From: Pseudomonas fluorescens
Lineage (GTDB): Bacteria; Pseudomonadota; Gammaproteobacteria; Pseudomonadales; Pseudomonadaceae
Length of the DNA: 64,000 bases
Direction: 5' to 3'
NCBI RefSeq assembly: GCF_019212185.1
Contig: NZ_CP078138.1
Coordinates: 6,239,501-6,303,500, forward strand
Of the stretch, positions 10,259 through 19,484 are shown piece by piece; the stretch's first letter is position 1, and the number at the start of each line of letters is the position of its first letter. The notes below the pieces were generated by a model, which searched no databases, was not told where the DNA came from, and was given only the letters and a program-made list of their open reading frames with translations. A program made the position numbers and the translations under genes.

Positions 10259-11617
10259 TCAGACGGCGAACAACAGGAATTCCCGTTCCCATGAGCTGAT
10301 CACGCGCTTGAAGTTTTCATGCTCGGCCCGCTTGACCGCGACGTAGCCAGTGATGAAGTTGTGACCCAGGTACTTCTCGATGGTCTTGCTGTTTTCCATG
10401 CGTTCCAGAGCGTCTTCGATGGTCAGCGGCAGACGCAGGTTGCGCCGCTCGTAACCACGACCCACCACAGGCGCGCTTGGGTTGATACCTTCGACCATGC
10501 CGATGTAGCCGCACAGCAGGCTCGCGGCAATCGCCAGGTACGGGTTGGCGTCGGCACCCGGCAGGCGGTTTTCCACCCGACGGTTTTGAGGGCCGGCATC
10601 CGGCACCCGCAGGCCCACGGTACGGTTTTCTTCGCCCCACTCGACGTTCACCGGCGCCGAAGTGTCCGGCAGGAAGCGGCGGAACGAGTTGACGTTGGGC
10701 GCGAACAGCGGCAGCAGTTCAGGGATGAATTTCTGCAGGCCGCCGATGTGGTTGAGGAACAACTGGCTCATGCTCCCGTCTTCATTGGAGAAGACGTTCT
10801 TGCCGGTCTCGATATCGATGATGCTCTGGTGCAGGTGCATGGCGCTGCCAGGCTCGCCGGTCATCGGCTTGGCCATGAACGTGGCGGCCACGTTGTGCTT
10901 GAGCGCGGCCTCGCGCATGGTGCGCTTGAACACCAGGATCTGGTCGGCCAGGGACAGCGCGTCGCCGTGACGGAAGTTGATTTCCATCTGCGCCGTGCCG
11001 TCTTCGTGGATCAGCGTATCGAGATCCAGCTCCTGCAGTTCGCACCAGTCGTAGACGTCTTCGAACAGCGGGTCGAATTCGTTGGCCGCTTCGATAGAGA
11101 ACGATTGGCGACCGATTTCCGGACGTCCGGAACGGCCAACCGGCGGTTGCAACGGGTAATCCGGGTCGTCACTGCGCTTGGTCAGGTAGAACTCCATTTC
11201 CGGCGCCACGATCGGCTGCCAGCCCTTGTCGGAATAGAGTTTGAGGACTTTCTTGAGGACGTTGCGTGGCGACAGCTCGATCGGGTTGCCCTGCTTGTCG
11301 TAGGTGTCGTGAATCACCTGCGCGGTCGGCTCGATGGCCCATGGCACGAGGAACACCGCGTTCTGGTCGGGGCGGCAGATCATGTCGATGTCGGCCGGGT
11401 CGAGCAGTTCGTAATAGATGTCGTCTTCGACATAGTCGCCCGTCACTGTCTGCAACAGCACACTCTCGGGCAGGCGCATGCCTTTTTCGGCAATGAACTT
11501 GTTGGTTGGCGAGATCTTGCCGCGGGTGATCCCGGTCAAGTCGCCAATCATGCATTCGACTTCTGTGATCTTGTGGTCTTTCAACCAATCGGTGAGCTGG
11601 TCGAGGTTGTTACTCAT
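10259..11617 (-). CDS. spuB: Gamma-glutamylpolyamine synthetase SpuB (glutamine synthetase family)
   Basis: ATP-dependent ligase of the glutamine synthetase fold, 452 residues, that joins glutamate to putrescine or other polyamines in the gamma-glutamyl catabolic route. Glutamine synthetase features are visible: Met-Glu-Phe-Tyr-Leu near residue 142, the Met-His-Leu-His-Gln-Ser metal/ATP motif, and Asn-Arg-Arg-Val-Glu-Asn-Arg near the C-terminal active site. First intact gene of the operon; just upstream is a spuA remnant whose open frame runs 4 bases into the spuB start. Confidence 0.92.
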   Translation of the reverse strand: MSNNLDQLTDWLKDHKITEVECMIGDLTGITRGKISPTNKFIAEKGMRLPESVLLQTVTGDYVEDDIYYELLDPADIDMICRPDQNAVFLVPWAIEPTAQVIHDTYDKQGNPIELSPRNVLKKVLKLYSDKGWQPIVAPEMEFYLTKRSDDPDYPLQPPVGRSGRPEIGRQSFSIEAANEFDPLFEDVYDWCELQELDLDTLIHEDGTAQMEINFRHGDALSLADQILVFKRTMREAALKHNVAATFMAKPMTGEPGSAMHLHQSIIDIETGKNVFSNEDGSMSQLFLNHIGGLQKFIPELLPLFAPNVNSFRRFLPDTSAPVNVEWGEENRTVGLRVPDAGPQNRRVENRLPGADANPYLAIAASLLCGYIGMVEGINPSAPVVGRGYERRNLRLPLTIEDALERMENSKTIEKYLGHNFITGYVAVKRAEHENFKRVISSWEREFLLFAV

Positions 11618-12084
11618 AAATGCCTCTGGGCTGAGTGTCCCGGCTTCATTAGGGGCCGGGCGTTGTTTGACGCGTCCGCGTCGCGTTGGCAGACCTGGGA
11701 GACGCCCAGGACGTGCGAGCTAGAGCTTACCTGCCCTTGTGGCTGGCTGTGCAAGCCTGATGCAAAAGCCGTGCGTGCAGAAACCGCAACAGCACGGCGC
11801 GGCAACGGGCTGGAAGTGGAATCGCGTGCAGAATCATGAGCAGCTCCCGCAGAACACGCAGGGCCGCTATAGTGAAAAGGTTCTACAGTGGAAGAAGATC
11901 GGGTAAATAACAGTTTTTGCGGTGCGTCCAGAATAACGGACGCCGACAGCCTATTCGGCACCGTCGGCAGGCCGTTGGCCCTTGCGCCTGGAGCGCGGAC
12001 GAAGCTGTCGCCACTGATATGGCAAGCCTGCAGGCCGATCTGCATAGAGCAGGCGGCGATGCCGATTGACGGCCGGCGAGACAT
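11614..12084 (-). pseudogene. spuA: Truncated, degenerate spuA (gamma-glutamyl-GABA hydrolase) remnant
   Basis: The 156-codon frame starts like SpuA/PuuD class I glutamine-amidotransferase-type hydrolases: Met-Ser-Arg-x-Pro-x-Ile-Gly, Gln-Ile-Gly-Leu, His-Ile-x-Gly-Asp-x-x-Val-Arg-Ala. It later has Ser-Thr-Val-Glu-Pro-Phe-His-Tyr and Ala-His-Asp-x-Ala-Arg-Asp, which match the family's Ser-Asn-Val-Glu-Pro-Phe-His-Tyr...Asp-Pro-Arg-Asp block (residues 64-89). The catalytic segment Ile-Cys-Arg-Gly-Phe-Gln and all later sequence with the His and Glu of the triad are missing; a complete protein is about 250 residues. Similarity fades near 11745 and the rest is unrelated. Its position beside spuB fits. 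The comparison is from memory of the family. Confidence 0.72.
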
Positions 12085-12362
12085 GAAACACCCCGGTATT
12101 ATTGCTGTTATGGGTTTGATCCGAGCTTAGCCTTGTTCATTTTTTTACACAACACCCCCGTAAAAAATACAACACGGCCCGCTCAAACCCGCAGCTGGCA
12201 AAGAAGGGAAAGGCATTAAAACGCCCCAAACTGCCTCAGAAATGCCTTTCGAGCGCTTTTTTAGGGCAAAAAAGCCCTCGCTTGACTTAATCATGCCGTT
12301 CGGGTTGACTGGAATCCGAAAAGATCAATGATTGATATTTTTAACAACAAAGGTGTTGCATC
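12085..12362. promoter_or_regulatory. Divergent spu control region
   Basis: AT-rich 278-base gap between the spuA remnant and spuI. It holds a 10-bp inverted repeat (GAAAGGCATT at 12208-12217 and AATGCCTTTC at 12241-12250), a small hairpin at 12263-12278 (AGGGC, 6-base loop) and two copies of TTGACT 23 bases apart (12282-12287 and 12305-12310). One TTGACT may be the -35 of spuI. The repeats are candidate operators for a polyamine-responsive regulator, but I recognise no known site. Confidence 0.5.
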
Positions 12363-13739
12363 ATGTCGGTACCCCCGCGTGCCGTTCAGCTTAACGAAGC
12401 GAACGCGTTCCTTAAGGAACATCCTGAGGTTCTGTACGTTGACCTTCTGATTGCGGATATGAATGGTGTGGTGCGCGGCAAGCGCATCGAACGCACCAGT
12501 CTCCACAAGGTTTACGAGAAAGGCATCAACCTGCCGGCCTCCCTCTTTGCCCTGGATATCAACGGTTCTACGGTGGAAAGCACCGGCCTGGGCCTGGACA
12601 TCGGTGATGCTGACCGAATCTGTTATCCAATCCCTGACACCCTGTGCAACGAGCCGTGGCAGAAGCGTCCAACCGCGCAATTGCTGATGACCATGCACGA
12701 ACTCGAAGGTGAGCCGTTCTTCGCCGACCCGCGTGAGGTGCTGGCCAATGTCGTGCGCAAGTTCGACGAAATGGGCCTGACTATATGCGCCGCGTTCGAA
12801 CTGGAGTTCTACCTGATCGACCAGGAGAACGTGAACGGTCGTCCGCAGCCACCGCGCTCACCGGTCTCCGGTAAACGCCCGCACTCGACACAGGTCTACC
12901 TGATCGACGACCTCGACGAATACGTCGACTGCCTCCAGGACATCCTGGAAGGTGCGAAGGAACAAGGCATCCCGGCTGACGCCATCGTCAAGGAAAGTGC
13001 CCCGGCGCAGTTCGAAGTGAACCTGCACCACGTCGCCGACCCGATCAAGGCCTGCGACTACGCGGTACTGCTCAAGCGCCTGATCAAGAACATCGCCTAC
13101 GACCATGAGATGGACACCACCTTCATGGCCAAGCCTTACCCGGGCCAGGCGGGCAACGGTCTGCATGTCCACATCTCGATTCTTGATAAAGACGGCAAGA
13201 ACATTTTTGCCAGCGAGGATCCCGAGCAGAACGCCGCACTGCGTCACGCGATCGGCGGTGTGCTCGAGACCCTACCGGCGCAGATGGCTTTCCTCTGCCC
13301 GAACGTCAACTCCTATCGTCGTTTCGGCGCACAGTTCTACGTGCCGAACTCGCCATGCTGGGGCCTGGACAACCGCACCGTGGCGATTCGCGTACCAACT
13401 GGTGCCGCCGACGCCGTGCGTATCGAACATCGTGTTGCCGGCGCCGATGCCAACCCGTACCTGCTGATGGCTTCGGTCCTGGCAGGCGTGCATCACGGCC
13501 TGACCAACAAGATCGAACCGAATGCTCCGGTTGAAGGCAACAGCTACGAGCAGAACGAGCAGAGCCTGCCGAACAACCTGCGCGATGCCCTGCGCGAGCT
13601 GGACGACAGTGAGGTGATGGCCAAGTACATCGACCCGAAATACATCGATATCTTTGTCGCCTGTAAAGAGAGTGAGCTGGAGGAGTTCGAACACTCCATC
13701 TCCGACCTCGAGTACAACTGGTACCTGCATACCGTTTAA
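12363..13739 (+). CDS. spuI: Gamma-glutamylpolyamine synthetase SpuI (glutamine synthetase family)
   Basis: Second glutamine-synthetase-type enzyme of the locus, 458 residues, paralogue of SpuB. It likely ligates glutamate to a polyamine such as putrescine or a related amine. Seen motifs are Phe-Glu-Leu-Glu-Phe-Tyr-Leu, Gly-Asn-Gly-Leu-His-Val-His, and Arg-Ile-Glu-His-Arg-Val-Ala-Gly-Ala-Asp-Ala-Asn-Pro-Tyr. Transcribed away from the spuBCDEFGH operon and followed by a clear terminator, so it is its own unit. Confidence 0.9.
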   Translation: MSVPPRAVQLNEANAFLKEHPEVLYVDLLIADMNGVVRGKRIERTSLHKVYEKGINLPASLFALDINGSTVESTGLGLDIGDADRICYPIPDTLCNEPWQKRPTAQLLMTMHELEGEPFFADPREVLANVVRKFDEMGLTICAAFELEFYLIDQENVNGRPQPPRSPVSGKRPHSTQVYLIDDLDEYVDCLQDILEGAKEQGIPADAIVKESAPAQFEVNLHHVADPIKACDYAVLLKRLIKNIAYDHEMDTTFMAKPYPGQAGNGLHVHISILDKDGKNIFASEDPEQNAALRHAIGGVLETLPAQMAFLCPNVNSYRRFGAQFYVPNSPCWGLDNRTVAIRVPTGAADAVRIEHRVAGADANPYLLMASVLAGVHHGLTNKIEPNAPVEGNSYEQNEQSLPNNLRDALRELDDSEVMAKYIDPKYIDIFVACKESELEEFEHSISDLEYNWYLHTV

Positions 13740-13752
13740 GCGGTTGCTCTGA

Positions 13753-13788
13753 AAAACGCCGCCGGCCTCACAGCCTGCGGCGTTTTTT
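13753..13788 (+). terminator. Rho-independent terminator of spuI
   Basis: Stem AAACGCCGC (13754-13762) with GCGGCGTTT (13777-13785), followed by a run of T. It starts 14 bases after the spuI stop. Confidence 0.88.
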
Positions 13789-13835
13789 TATGGCCGCCTT
13801 TCTCGGTTCGCGGGTCCGTGGCGAAAATCGAAAAT

Positions 13836-13860
13836 GTGGGAGCGAGCCTGCTCGCGAAGG
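13836..13860. repeat. REP element
   Basis: Core GTGGGAGCGAGCCTGCTCGCGAAGG, the Pseudomonas REP type with an imperfect palindrome (GCGAGC / GCTCGC). Single copy between spuI and the TetR gene. Confidence 0.75.
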
Positions 13861-13922
13861 CGGGCTACAAGACAACACCCAACCCGCCTCGTACAATGCC
13901 CGCTGCCCTGTAGGAGAGTTCA

Positions 13923-14555
13923 ATGACCCGCATCGCCACCGCCCGAAAACCCCGCGCTCGCAGCCAGGCCCGCATCGACTCGATTCTCGACGCGGCCCGT
14001 ACTCTGCTGGCGGCCGAGGGCGTGGCCAGTCTGTCGATCTACAGCGTGGCCGAACGCGCCGAGATCCCACCCTCCTCGGTCTACCACTTCTTCGCCAGCG
14101 TCCCAGCCCTGCTCGAAGCCCTGACCGCCGACGTGCACGCCGCGTTTCGTGCCTGCCTGCAAGCACCGATAGACACTGCGACGCTGCACAGCTGGCGCGA
14201 TCTGTCGCGGCTGGTGGAAGAGCGCATGTTGGTGATCTACAGCGAAGACGCCGCCGCTCGCCAGTTGATCCTGGCCCAGCATGGCCTGACCGAAGTGACC
14301 CAGGCCGACCGCCAGCACGACATCGAACTGGGCGACCTGATGCACAAACTCTTCGACCATCACTTCGAACTGCCGAGGTTGCCCGAAGATGTCGATGTGT
14401 TCGCCCTGGCCATGGAGCTCGGCGACCGGGTTTACGCCCGTTCGGTGCAACAGCACGGGCAAATCACCCCGCGCATGGCCGAGGAAGGCATGCGCGTCTT
14501 CGACGCCTACCTGGGCCTGTACCTGCCGCCCTACCTGCCCAAGCGCCACGCATAA
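13923..14555 (+). CDS. TetR/AcrR family transcriptional regulator
   Basis: DNA-binding repressor of 210 residues. The N-terminal TetR helix-turn-helix is seen as Ile-Leu-Asp-Ala-Ala-Arg-Thr-Leu-Leu-Ala-Ala-Glu-Gly, then Tyr-Ser-Val-Ala-Glu-Arg-Ala-Glu-Ile and Ser-Ser-Val-Tyr-His-Phe-Phe (residues 21-60). The C-terminal helical ligand domain is not similar to any member I know. The ATG has AGGAG upstream. Convergent with ssuF across a shared terminator, so it need not control the ssu genes; its target is unknown. Confidence 0.88.
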   Translation: MTRIATARKPRARSQARIDSILDAARTLLAAEGVASLSIYSVAERAEIPPSSVYHFFASVPALLEALTADVHAAFRACLQAPIDTATLHSWRDLSRLVEERMLVIYSEDAAARQLILAQHGLTEVTQADRQHDIELGDLMHKLFDHHFELPRLPEDVDVFALAMELGDRVYARSVQQHGQITPRMAEEGMRVFDAYLGLYLPPYLPKRHA

Positions 14556-14588
14556 AAAACCCCGAAGGGTTCACACCCGTCGGGGTTG
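14554..14588. terminator. Bidirectional terminator between tetR gene and ssuF
   Basis: Stem AACCCCG (14558-14564) with CGGGGTT (14581-14587) and an inner AGGGT/ACCC pairing. A six-base A run before the stem gives a T-tract for the minus strand (ssuF side). Confidence 0.8.
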
Positions 14589-14603
14589 CTCGTTGCGCAC
14601 CGC

Positions 14604-14819
14604 TTACAACTTGGCGATCGAAACCTCGGTGGATTTGACGAAGGCGATCACTTCGCTGCCGATCACCAGCTCCAGCTCCTTGACCGAACGCGTGGTGATC
14701 ACTGAAGTGACGATACCCGAGGCGGTTTGCACGTCGATTTCCGACAGCACGTCGCCTTCGACGATTTCCTTGATGGTGCCTTTGAACTGGTTGCGGACGT
14801 TAATGGCTTTGATAGTCAT
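14604..14819 (-). CDS. ssuF: Molbindin-like TOBE protein SsuF
   Basis: A 71-residue single TOBE (Mop) domain with the pattern Ala-Arg/Val-Asn-x-Phe-Lys-Gly-Thr-Ile and Val-Ile-Gly-Ser-Glu-Val-Ile-Ala-Phe-Val-Lys-Ser-Thr-Glu-Val-Ser. Molbindins bind oxyanions such as molybdate. In P. putida, ssuF closes the ssuEADCBF operon, and the same order is seen here. Its role in sulfonate use is not defined biochemically. It follows ssuB by 30 bases. Confidence 0.9.
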   Translation of the reverse strand: MTIKAINVRNQFKGTIKEIVEGDVLSEIDVQTASGIVTSVITTRSVKELELVIGSEVIAFVKSTEVSIAKL

Positions 14820-14849
14820 GCGCTTGATTCCTGTCTTGAGAAAGTAAGG

Positions 14850-15656
14850 TTATTGCGCCCAGCGCAGTTGCGTAGGCAAGGGTGAAACGGGTTCCGGGTC
14901 AGGCGGTACGCCCGGCACGGCCAACACTCGGTTGAGCACTTCAGTTTCCAGCGCTGCCAGTCGATGAGAGCCGCGAGCCCGAGGGCGCGGCAGTTCGACG
15001 TGCAGGTCCAGGCCAATCTCGCCCTCTTCAATCAGCAGTACGCGGTCGGCAATCGCCACCGCTTCGCTGACGTCGTGGGTCACCAGCAATACGGTGAAGC
15101 CGTGCTGCTGCCACAGGCGTTCGATCAATTGCTGCATCTCGATCCGGGTCAGGGCATCCAGCGCCCCCAAAGGCTCGTCGAGCAACAACAGGCGTGGTTT
15201 GTGGATCAACGCCCGAGCCAATGCCACGCGCTGCTTCTGTCCGCCGGACAAGGCCGCCGGCCACTCATGGGCGCGATCCGCCAAGCCCACAGCTTCGAGG
15301 GCATCCAGCGCCTGTTGCTGCCAATTGCCCTTGAGGCCGAGGCCGACGTTGTCGATGACCTTTTTCCACGGCAGCAAACGCGCTTCCTGGAACATCAGCC
15401 GGGTGTCTTCCCGCGCTTCGCTGAGCGCCGCAGAGCCGGCCAGCAGCTCGCCTTCGGTGGGCTGATCGAGACCGGCCAGCAAGCGCAGCAAAGTGCTCTT
15501 GCCGCAGCCGCTGCGACCGACCACGGCGACAAACTGCCCGGCCGGAATATGCAGATCGATCTCGCGCAGCACCTGCCGCGCGCCAAAAGTCTTTTGCAGT
15601 TTGCGCACTACCAGCGGAATCCCGCGCAGCAGGCGCGGCGGTTGTTGAGCCGTCAT
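14850..15656 (-). CDS. ssuB: Aliphatic sulfonate ABC transporter ATPase SsuB
   Basis: ATPase of the sulfonate importer, 268 residues. Walker A (GRSGCGKST) at 47-55, LSGGQ at 136-140, and Walker B ending at Asp160. The start at 15656 (Met-Thr-Ala-Gln-Gln) overlaps the ssuC stop by 4 bases (15653-15656); the longer frame to 15704 would run inside ssuC. Works with the SsuC permease and SsuA binding protein. Confidence 0.94.
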   Translation of the reverse strand: MTAQQPPRLLRGIPLVVRKLQKTFGARQVLREIDLHIPAGQFVAVVGRSGCGKSTLLRLLAGLDQPTEGELLAGSAALSEAREDTRLMFQEARLLPWKKVIDNVGLGLKGNWQQQALDALEAVGLADRAHEWPAALSGGQKQRVALARALIHKPRLLLLDEPLGALDALTRIEMQQLIERLWQQHGFTVLLVTHDVSEAVAIADRVLLIEEGEIGLDLHVELPRPRARGSHRLAALETEVLNRVLAVPGVPPDPEPVSPLPTQLRWAQ

Positions 15657-16441
15657 GCCGCACCTCCCTTGACCACTTGATAAGCCGGATGCCAGCGCAA
15701 CCACACACGCTCAAGACCGCGAGCCGCGAGGTCGGCCAACTTGCCGAGCACCGCGTACAAAACAATTGCCAGCACCACCACGTCGGTCTGCAGGAACTCC
15801 CGGGCATTCATCGCCAGGTAGCCGATGCCGGAGCTGGCGGAAATGGTTTCGGCGACGATCAGCGTCAGCCACATGAAGCCCAGGGCAAAACGCACGCCCA
15901 CCAGAATCGAGGGCAGCGCGCCCGGCAGGATCACCTGACGGAACAGGCTGAAACCACTCAGGCCATAACTGCGGGCCATCTCCACCAGCGCCGGGTCGAC
16001 GTTACGGATGCCGTGGTAGGTGTTGAGGTAAATCGGGAACAAGGTGCCCAGGGCCACCAGGAAAATCTTCGCCGACTCGTCGATGCCGAACCACAGGATC
16101 ACCAGCGGAATCAACGCCAGGTGTGGCACGTTGCGGATCATCTGCACCGAGCTGTCGAGCAGGCGTTCGCCCCATTTCGACAGCCCGGTGATAAACCCCA
16201 ACGCCAGGCCAATCCCACCGCCGATGACAAAACCGAGCCCGGCGCGCCAGCCGCTGATGGCCAGGTGTTTCCAGATTTCGCCGCTCTGCACCAGGTTCAC
16301 ACCGGCCTCGATCACCGCGATCGGCGCCGGCAAAATCCGCGTCGACAACCAGCCCGCCGACACCGACAACTGCCACACCGCCAGCAACAGCAACGGCAAG
16401 GCCCAGGGCGCGAGACTGTGGATAAGCGTTTGCTTCTTCAT
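15653..16441 (-). CDS. ssuC: Aliphatic sulfonate ABC transporter permease SsuC
   Basis: Inner-membrane permease, 262 residues, with about six transmembrane helices and the EAA-type loop ([10 protein letters not shown]). I set the start at the ATG at 16441 (Met-Lys-Lys-Gln-Thr), 9 bases past the ssuD stop; the upstream open frame to 16729 is antisense-like Arg-rich sequence inside ssuD. Length fits SsuC. Confidence 0.93.
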   Translation of the reverse strand: MKKQTLIHSLAPWALPLLLLAVWQLSVSAGWLSTRILPAPIAVIEAGVNLVQSGEIWKHLAISGWRAGLGFVIGGGIGLALGFITGLSKWGERLLDSSVQMIRNVPHLALIPLVILWFGIDESAKIFLVALGTLFPIYLNTYHGIRNVDPALVEMARSYGLSGFSLFRQVILPGALPSILVGVRFALGFMWLTLIVAETISASSGIGYLAMNAREFLQTDVVVLAIVLYAVLGKLADLAARGLERVWLRWHPAYQVVKGGAA

Positions 16442-16449
16442 AACGCGCC

Positions 16450-17598
16450 TCAGCTCTGCGACGCGGCTTTGGGAAGAATGTCGTTGGCCACCATCTCGCC
16501 GAACGGACTGACGTAGCCGGCGCTTTTCGGAAGCTCCGGGCGCACCACGTCCAGATGCGGGAACAGCAGCTCGGCCACCCGGTACGACTCTTCCAGGTGT
16601 GGATAACCGGAGAAGATAAAGGTGTCGATGCCCAGCTCCGCGTACTCCTTGACCCGCGCAGCCACGGTCGGACCATCGCCCACCAGCGCCGTACCGGCAC
16701 CACCGCGCACCAGGCCGACCCCTGCCCACAGATTGGGGCTGACTTCCAGGTTGTCGCGGCTGCCGCCATGCAGCGCGGCCATGCGTTGCTGGCCCACTGA
16801 ATCGAAGCGCGCCAGGGAGGCCTGGGCGCGGGCAATAGTGTCGTCGTCCAGGTGCGAGATCAACCGATCCGCCGCCTGCCAGGCTTCGGCGTTGGTCTCG
16901 CGGACAATCACGTGCAGACGAATACCAAAGCGCACGGTGCGTCCCAGCTTCGCGGCTTTTTCGCGTACCTGAGCGATCTTCTCCGCCACCGCAGCCGGCG
17001 GCTCGCCCCAGGTCAGGACCATCTCCACCTGCTCGGCGGCCAGATCCTGCGCGGCTTCCGAAGACCCGCCGAAATACAGCGGCGGACGCGGCTGCTGGAT
17101 CGGCGGATAGAGCAGTTTCGCGCCCTTCACGCTGATATGCTGGCCGTCGTAGTCGACCGTCTCGCCTTCCAGCACACGGCGCCAGATTCGGGTGAATTCC
17201 ACCGAGGCCTGGTAGCGCTCCTCGTGAGTCAAAAACAGACCATCACCGGCCAACTCTTCCGGATCGCCGCCCGTCACCAGGTTGAACAGCGCACGCCCAC
17301 CGGATAAGCGATCCAGGGTCGCCGCCTGCCGCGCTGCCACCGTCGGGGAAATGATCCCGGGGCGCAGGGCAACCAGGAACTTCAGGCGCTGGGTCACCGG
17401 GATCAGCGAGGCGGCAACCAGCCACGAATCTTCGCAGGAGCGTCCAGTGGGAATCAGCACCCCGCCGAAGCCCAGGCGATCCGCCGCTTGCGCGACTTGT
17501 TGCAGGTAGCCATGGTCAACGGCGCGCGCGCCTTCAGCGGTGCCAAGGTAATGGCCGTCGCCGTGGGTAGGCAGGAACCAGAAAATATTGAGGCTCAT
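16450..17598 (-). CDS. ssuD: FMNH2-dependent alkanesulfonate monooxygenase SsuD
   Basis: Cytoplasmic flavin-dependent monooxygenase of the bacterial luciferase fold. It uses FMNH2 from SsuE and O2 to turn alkanesulfonates into aldehyde and sulfite. Length is 382 residues, as in the family. Conserved start [13 protein letters not shown] and the segment [10 protein letters not shown] are seen. Start at 17598, with GGAG upstream; the frame is open to 17640 but the domain starts here. Confidence 0.95.
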   Translation of the reverse strand: MSLNIFWFLPTHGDGHYLGTAEGARAVDHGYLQQVAQAADRLGFGGVLIPTGRSCEDSWLVAASLIPVTQRLKFLVALRPGIISPTVAARQAATLDRLSGGRALFNLVTGGDPEELAGDGLFLTHEERYQASVEFTRIWRRVLEGETVDYDGQHISVKGAKLLYPPIQQPRPPLYFGGSSEAAQDLAAEQVEMVLTWGEPPAAVAEKIAQVREKAAKLGRTVRFGIRLHVIVRETNAEAWQAADRLISHLDDDTIARAQASLARFDSVGQQRMAALHGGSRDNLEVSPNLWAGVGLVRGGAGTALVGDGPTVAARVKEYAELGIDTFIFSGYPHLEESYRVAELLFPHLDVVRPELPKSAGYVSPFGEMVANDILPKAASQS

Positions 17599-17623
17599 GG
17601 AGTGGTCTCCTTGGGAAGTCGGA

Positions 17624-18589
17624 TTACTGTGCGTTGGCAACGGTCGCCGGGGGCGTCCAGATCACGTCTTTGATGCTCAGGGGTTTGGGAATCAACTTGA
17701 GCTGGTAGAAGCTGTCGGCGATTTTCTGCTGCGCCGCGACCACTTCCGGGGTGAGGAAATGCGCGCCGTAGCCTTGGCGTTTCACTGAAGTCAAGGTGAT
17801 GTCGGCTGGCAGGCCGAGCAGCGGTGCGACCTGTTTGGTCACGTCTTCAGGGTTCGCTTGCGACCACTCGCCAACAGCACGTACCTGGTCCACCAGGGTC
17901 TTGATCACGGCCGGGTGTTGCTCGGCGTAGGGTTTGGTGGCGAGGTAGAACTGATGGTTGTCGACGATGCCCTTGCCGTCACGCAGGGTGCGCGCCTGCA
18001 ACTGCTGTTCGGCGGCGGCCTGGTACGGGTCCCAGATCACCCAGGCGTCAACGCTGCCGCGCTCGAAGGCAGCACGGGCATCGGCCGGTGGCAGGAATAC
18101 GGTCTGGATGTCGCTGTATTTGAGGCCGGCGTCTTCGAGGGCGCGCACCAGCAGGTAGTGCACGTTGGAGCCCTTGTTGAGCACGACTTTCTTGCCCTTG
18201 AGGTCCTGTACCGACTTGATCGCCGAGTCCTTCGGCACCAGGATCGCTTCACTGTGAGGCGCTGGTGGTTCGTAGGCGACGTAGAGCAGATTGGCACCGG
18301 CCGCTTGGGCGAACACTGGCGGGGTTTCGCCGGTCACGCCGAAGTCGATCGAGCCAACGTTCAGGCCTTCAAGCAGTTGCGGACCGCCGGGGAACTCGGT
18401 CCATTGCACGTCGACGCCTTGGGCGGCGAGGCTTTTTTCCAGGGTGCCCTTGGCCTTGAGCAGCACCAGGGTGCCGTATTTTTGATAGCCGATTCGCAGG
18501 GTTTCGGCCTGAGCTTGAGTAATGGCGCCGAAGGACACAGCCGCAACAAACAGAGCGACCAGACCGCGACGCAAAATGACAGGGCGCAT
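17624..18589 (-). CDS. ssuA: Aliphatic sulfonate periplasmic binding protein SsuA
   Basis: Periplasmic binding protein, 321 residues, that captures sulfonates for SsuBC. The signal peptide is Met-Arg-Pro-Val-Ile-Leu-Arg-Arg, a hydrophobic stretch, then Ala-Gln-Ala. The mature start [11 protein letters not shown] and the later Phe-Gly-Val-Thr-Gly-Glu-Thr-Pro-Pro motif are typical. AGGAG just before the ATG at 18589 decides the start over 18625. It sits between ssuE and ssuD. Confidence 0.94.
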   Translation of the reverse strand: MRPVILRRGLVALFVAAVSFGAITQAQAETLRIGYQKYGTLVLLKAKGTLEKSLAAQGVDVQWTEFPGGPQLLEGLNVGSIDFGVTGETPPVFAQAAGANLLYVAYEPPAPHSEAILVPKDSAIKSVQDLKGKKVVLNKGSNVHYLLVRALEDAGLKYSDIQTVFLPPADARAAFERGSVDAWVIWDPYQAAAEQQLQARTLRDGKGIVDNHQFYLATKPYAEQHPAVIKTLVDQVRAVGEWSQANPEDVTKQVAPLLGLPADITLTSVKRQGYGAHFLTPEVVAAQQKIADSFYQLKLIPKPLSIKDVIWTPPATVANAQ

Positions 18590-18679
18590 GGCGCTCTCCT
18601 TTTTGCAGTAGGGTTTTGGCTGCACCTGCTTGCCCGTTAGCGGGCGAGTAAGGCCAGTACTTCAGTGAGTGGGTGAGAC

Positions 18680-19273
18680 TTAAATGCTCCAGCGAGCACT
18701 CAACAAACGTTCATTCAACAACTGGGGATCCAGTGGCTTGGGACGTCGGGCCAGAGCGCCGACAAACTGTTCCAACGCTTCGTACAGACGCTGTTCCAGT
18801 TCCGGCGCCAGCTTCGCCTGGGCACTGCCTTCGCCGTAGGCGATCTGGCTGTCCTCGGCAAAAATTCCCTGGAGCATTTCCTGGGCCTTGAGCGCCGACA
18901 ACACCGGCTTGAGCGCGTAGTCCACCGCCAGCATGTGGGCGATGCTGCCGCCCGTGGCCATTGGCAACACCACCTTGTGACTCAGGGCACGCTCAGGCAG
19001 CAAGTCCAGCAGGGTTTTCAGCGCCCCGGAAAACGACGCCTTGTACACTGGGGTGGCGATCACCAGGCCATCGGCATTTTCAATCTGTTGCAGCAGGTCT
19101 ATCACCTTCGGGCTGTCGAAGCGTGCATGCAGCAAGTCCTCGGCCGGGAAGTCCCGTACCTGGTAACTCACCACTTCCACTCCCTGTTGTTGCAACCAGC
19201 GTTGGCAGCGCTCCAGCAGCACCCCTGAACGGGAGCGTTGGCTGGGACTTCCTCCGAGTGAGACGACCAGCAT
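18680..19273 (-). CDS. ssuE: NADPH-dependent FMN reductase SsuE
   Basis: Flavodoxin-fold reductase of 197 residues that supplies FMNH2 to SsuD. The N-terminal Gly-Gly-Ser-Pro-Ser-x-Arg-Ser phosphate-binding loop (residues 7-14) and [13 protein letters not shown] are diagnostic of SsuE/MsuE. First gene of the ssuEADCBF operon, with an AT-rich promoter region upstream. Confidence 0.94.
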   Translation of the reverse strand: MLVVSLGGSPSQRSRSGVLLERCQRWLQQQGVEVVSYQVRDFPAEDLLHARFDSPKVIDLLQQIENADGLVIATPVYKASFSGALKTLLDLLPERALSHKVVLPMATGGSIAHMLAVDYALKPVLSALKAQEMLQGIFAEDSQIAYGEGSAQAKLAPELEQRLYEALEQFVGALARRPKPLDPQLLNERLLSARWSI

Positions 19274-19484
19274 TGCCTTGATTCCTTGCGCGTTATGGGC
19301 GATTCGCGGCGGCGATCTCGCGTTGGTTGAATCAACCTTAACAGGTGTTTTTTATATCCATAAATCATATTTATTCATTTGGTTATTCATTGCAGATATA
19401 TGCAAACAGCTTTCGATCGTCCATAAAAAAAGGCCGTCGAAACGGCCTGAAAACCCCTGCTTTGGATAAATCGGTACGGCTATA
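19274..19484. promoter_or_regulatory. ssu promoter region with AT-rich palindrome; lsfA terminator
   Basis: The 3' half is the lsfA terminator (19424-19449). Nearer ssuE the DNA is very AT-rich and holds the palindrome ATAAAT-CAT-ATTTAT (19360-19374). A similar palindrome (AATAAAT-ATCG-ATTTATT) lies at 20187-20204 upstream of lsfA. It could be a shared sulfur-starvation operator, such as a CysB or SfnR-type site; the factor is not known from sequence. Confidence 0.5.
19424..19449 (-). terminator. Rho-independent terminator of lsfA
   Basis: Stem AGGCCGT / ACGGCCT (19431-19437 and 19442-19448) with a six-T tail in the minus-strand sense. Starts about 36 bases past the lsfA stop. Confidence 0.85.

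Noticed and set aside
10319..11839. A 506-codon plus-strand frame opposite spuB
   Set aside because: Antisense shadow of a high-GC gene; the protein has no recognisable domain and the minus strand gene has full glutamine synthetase motifs.
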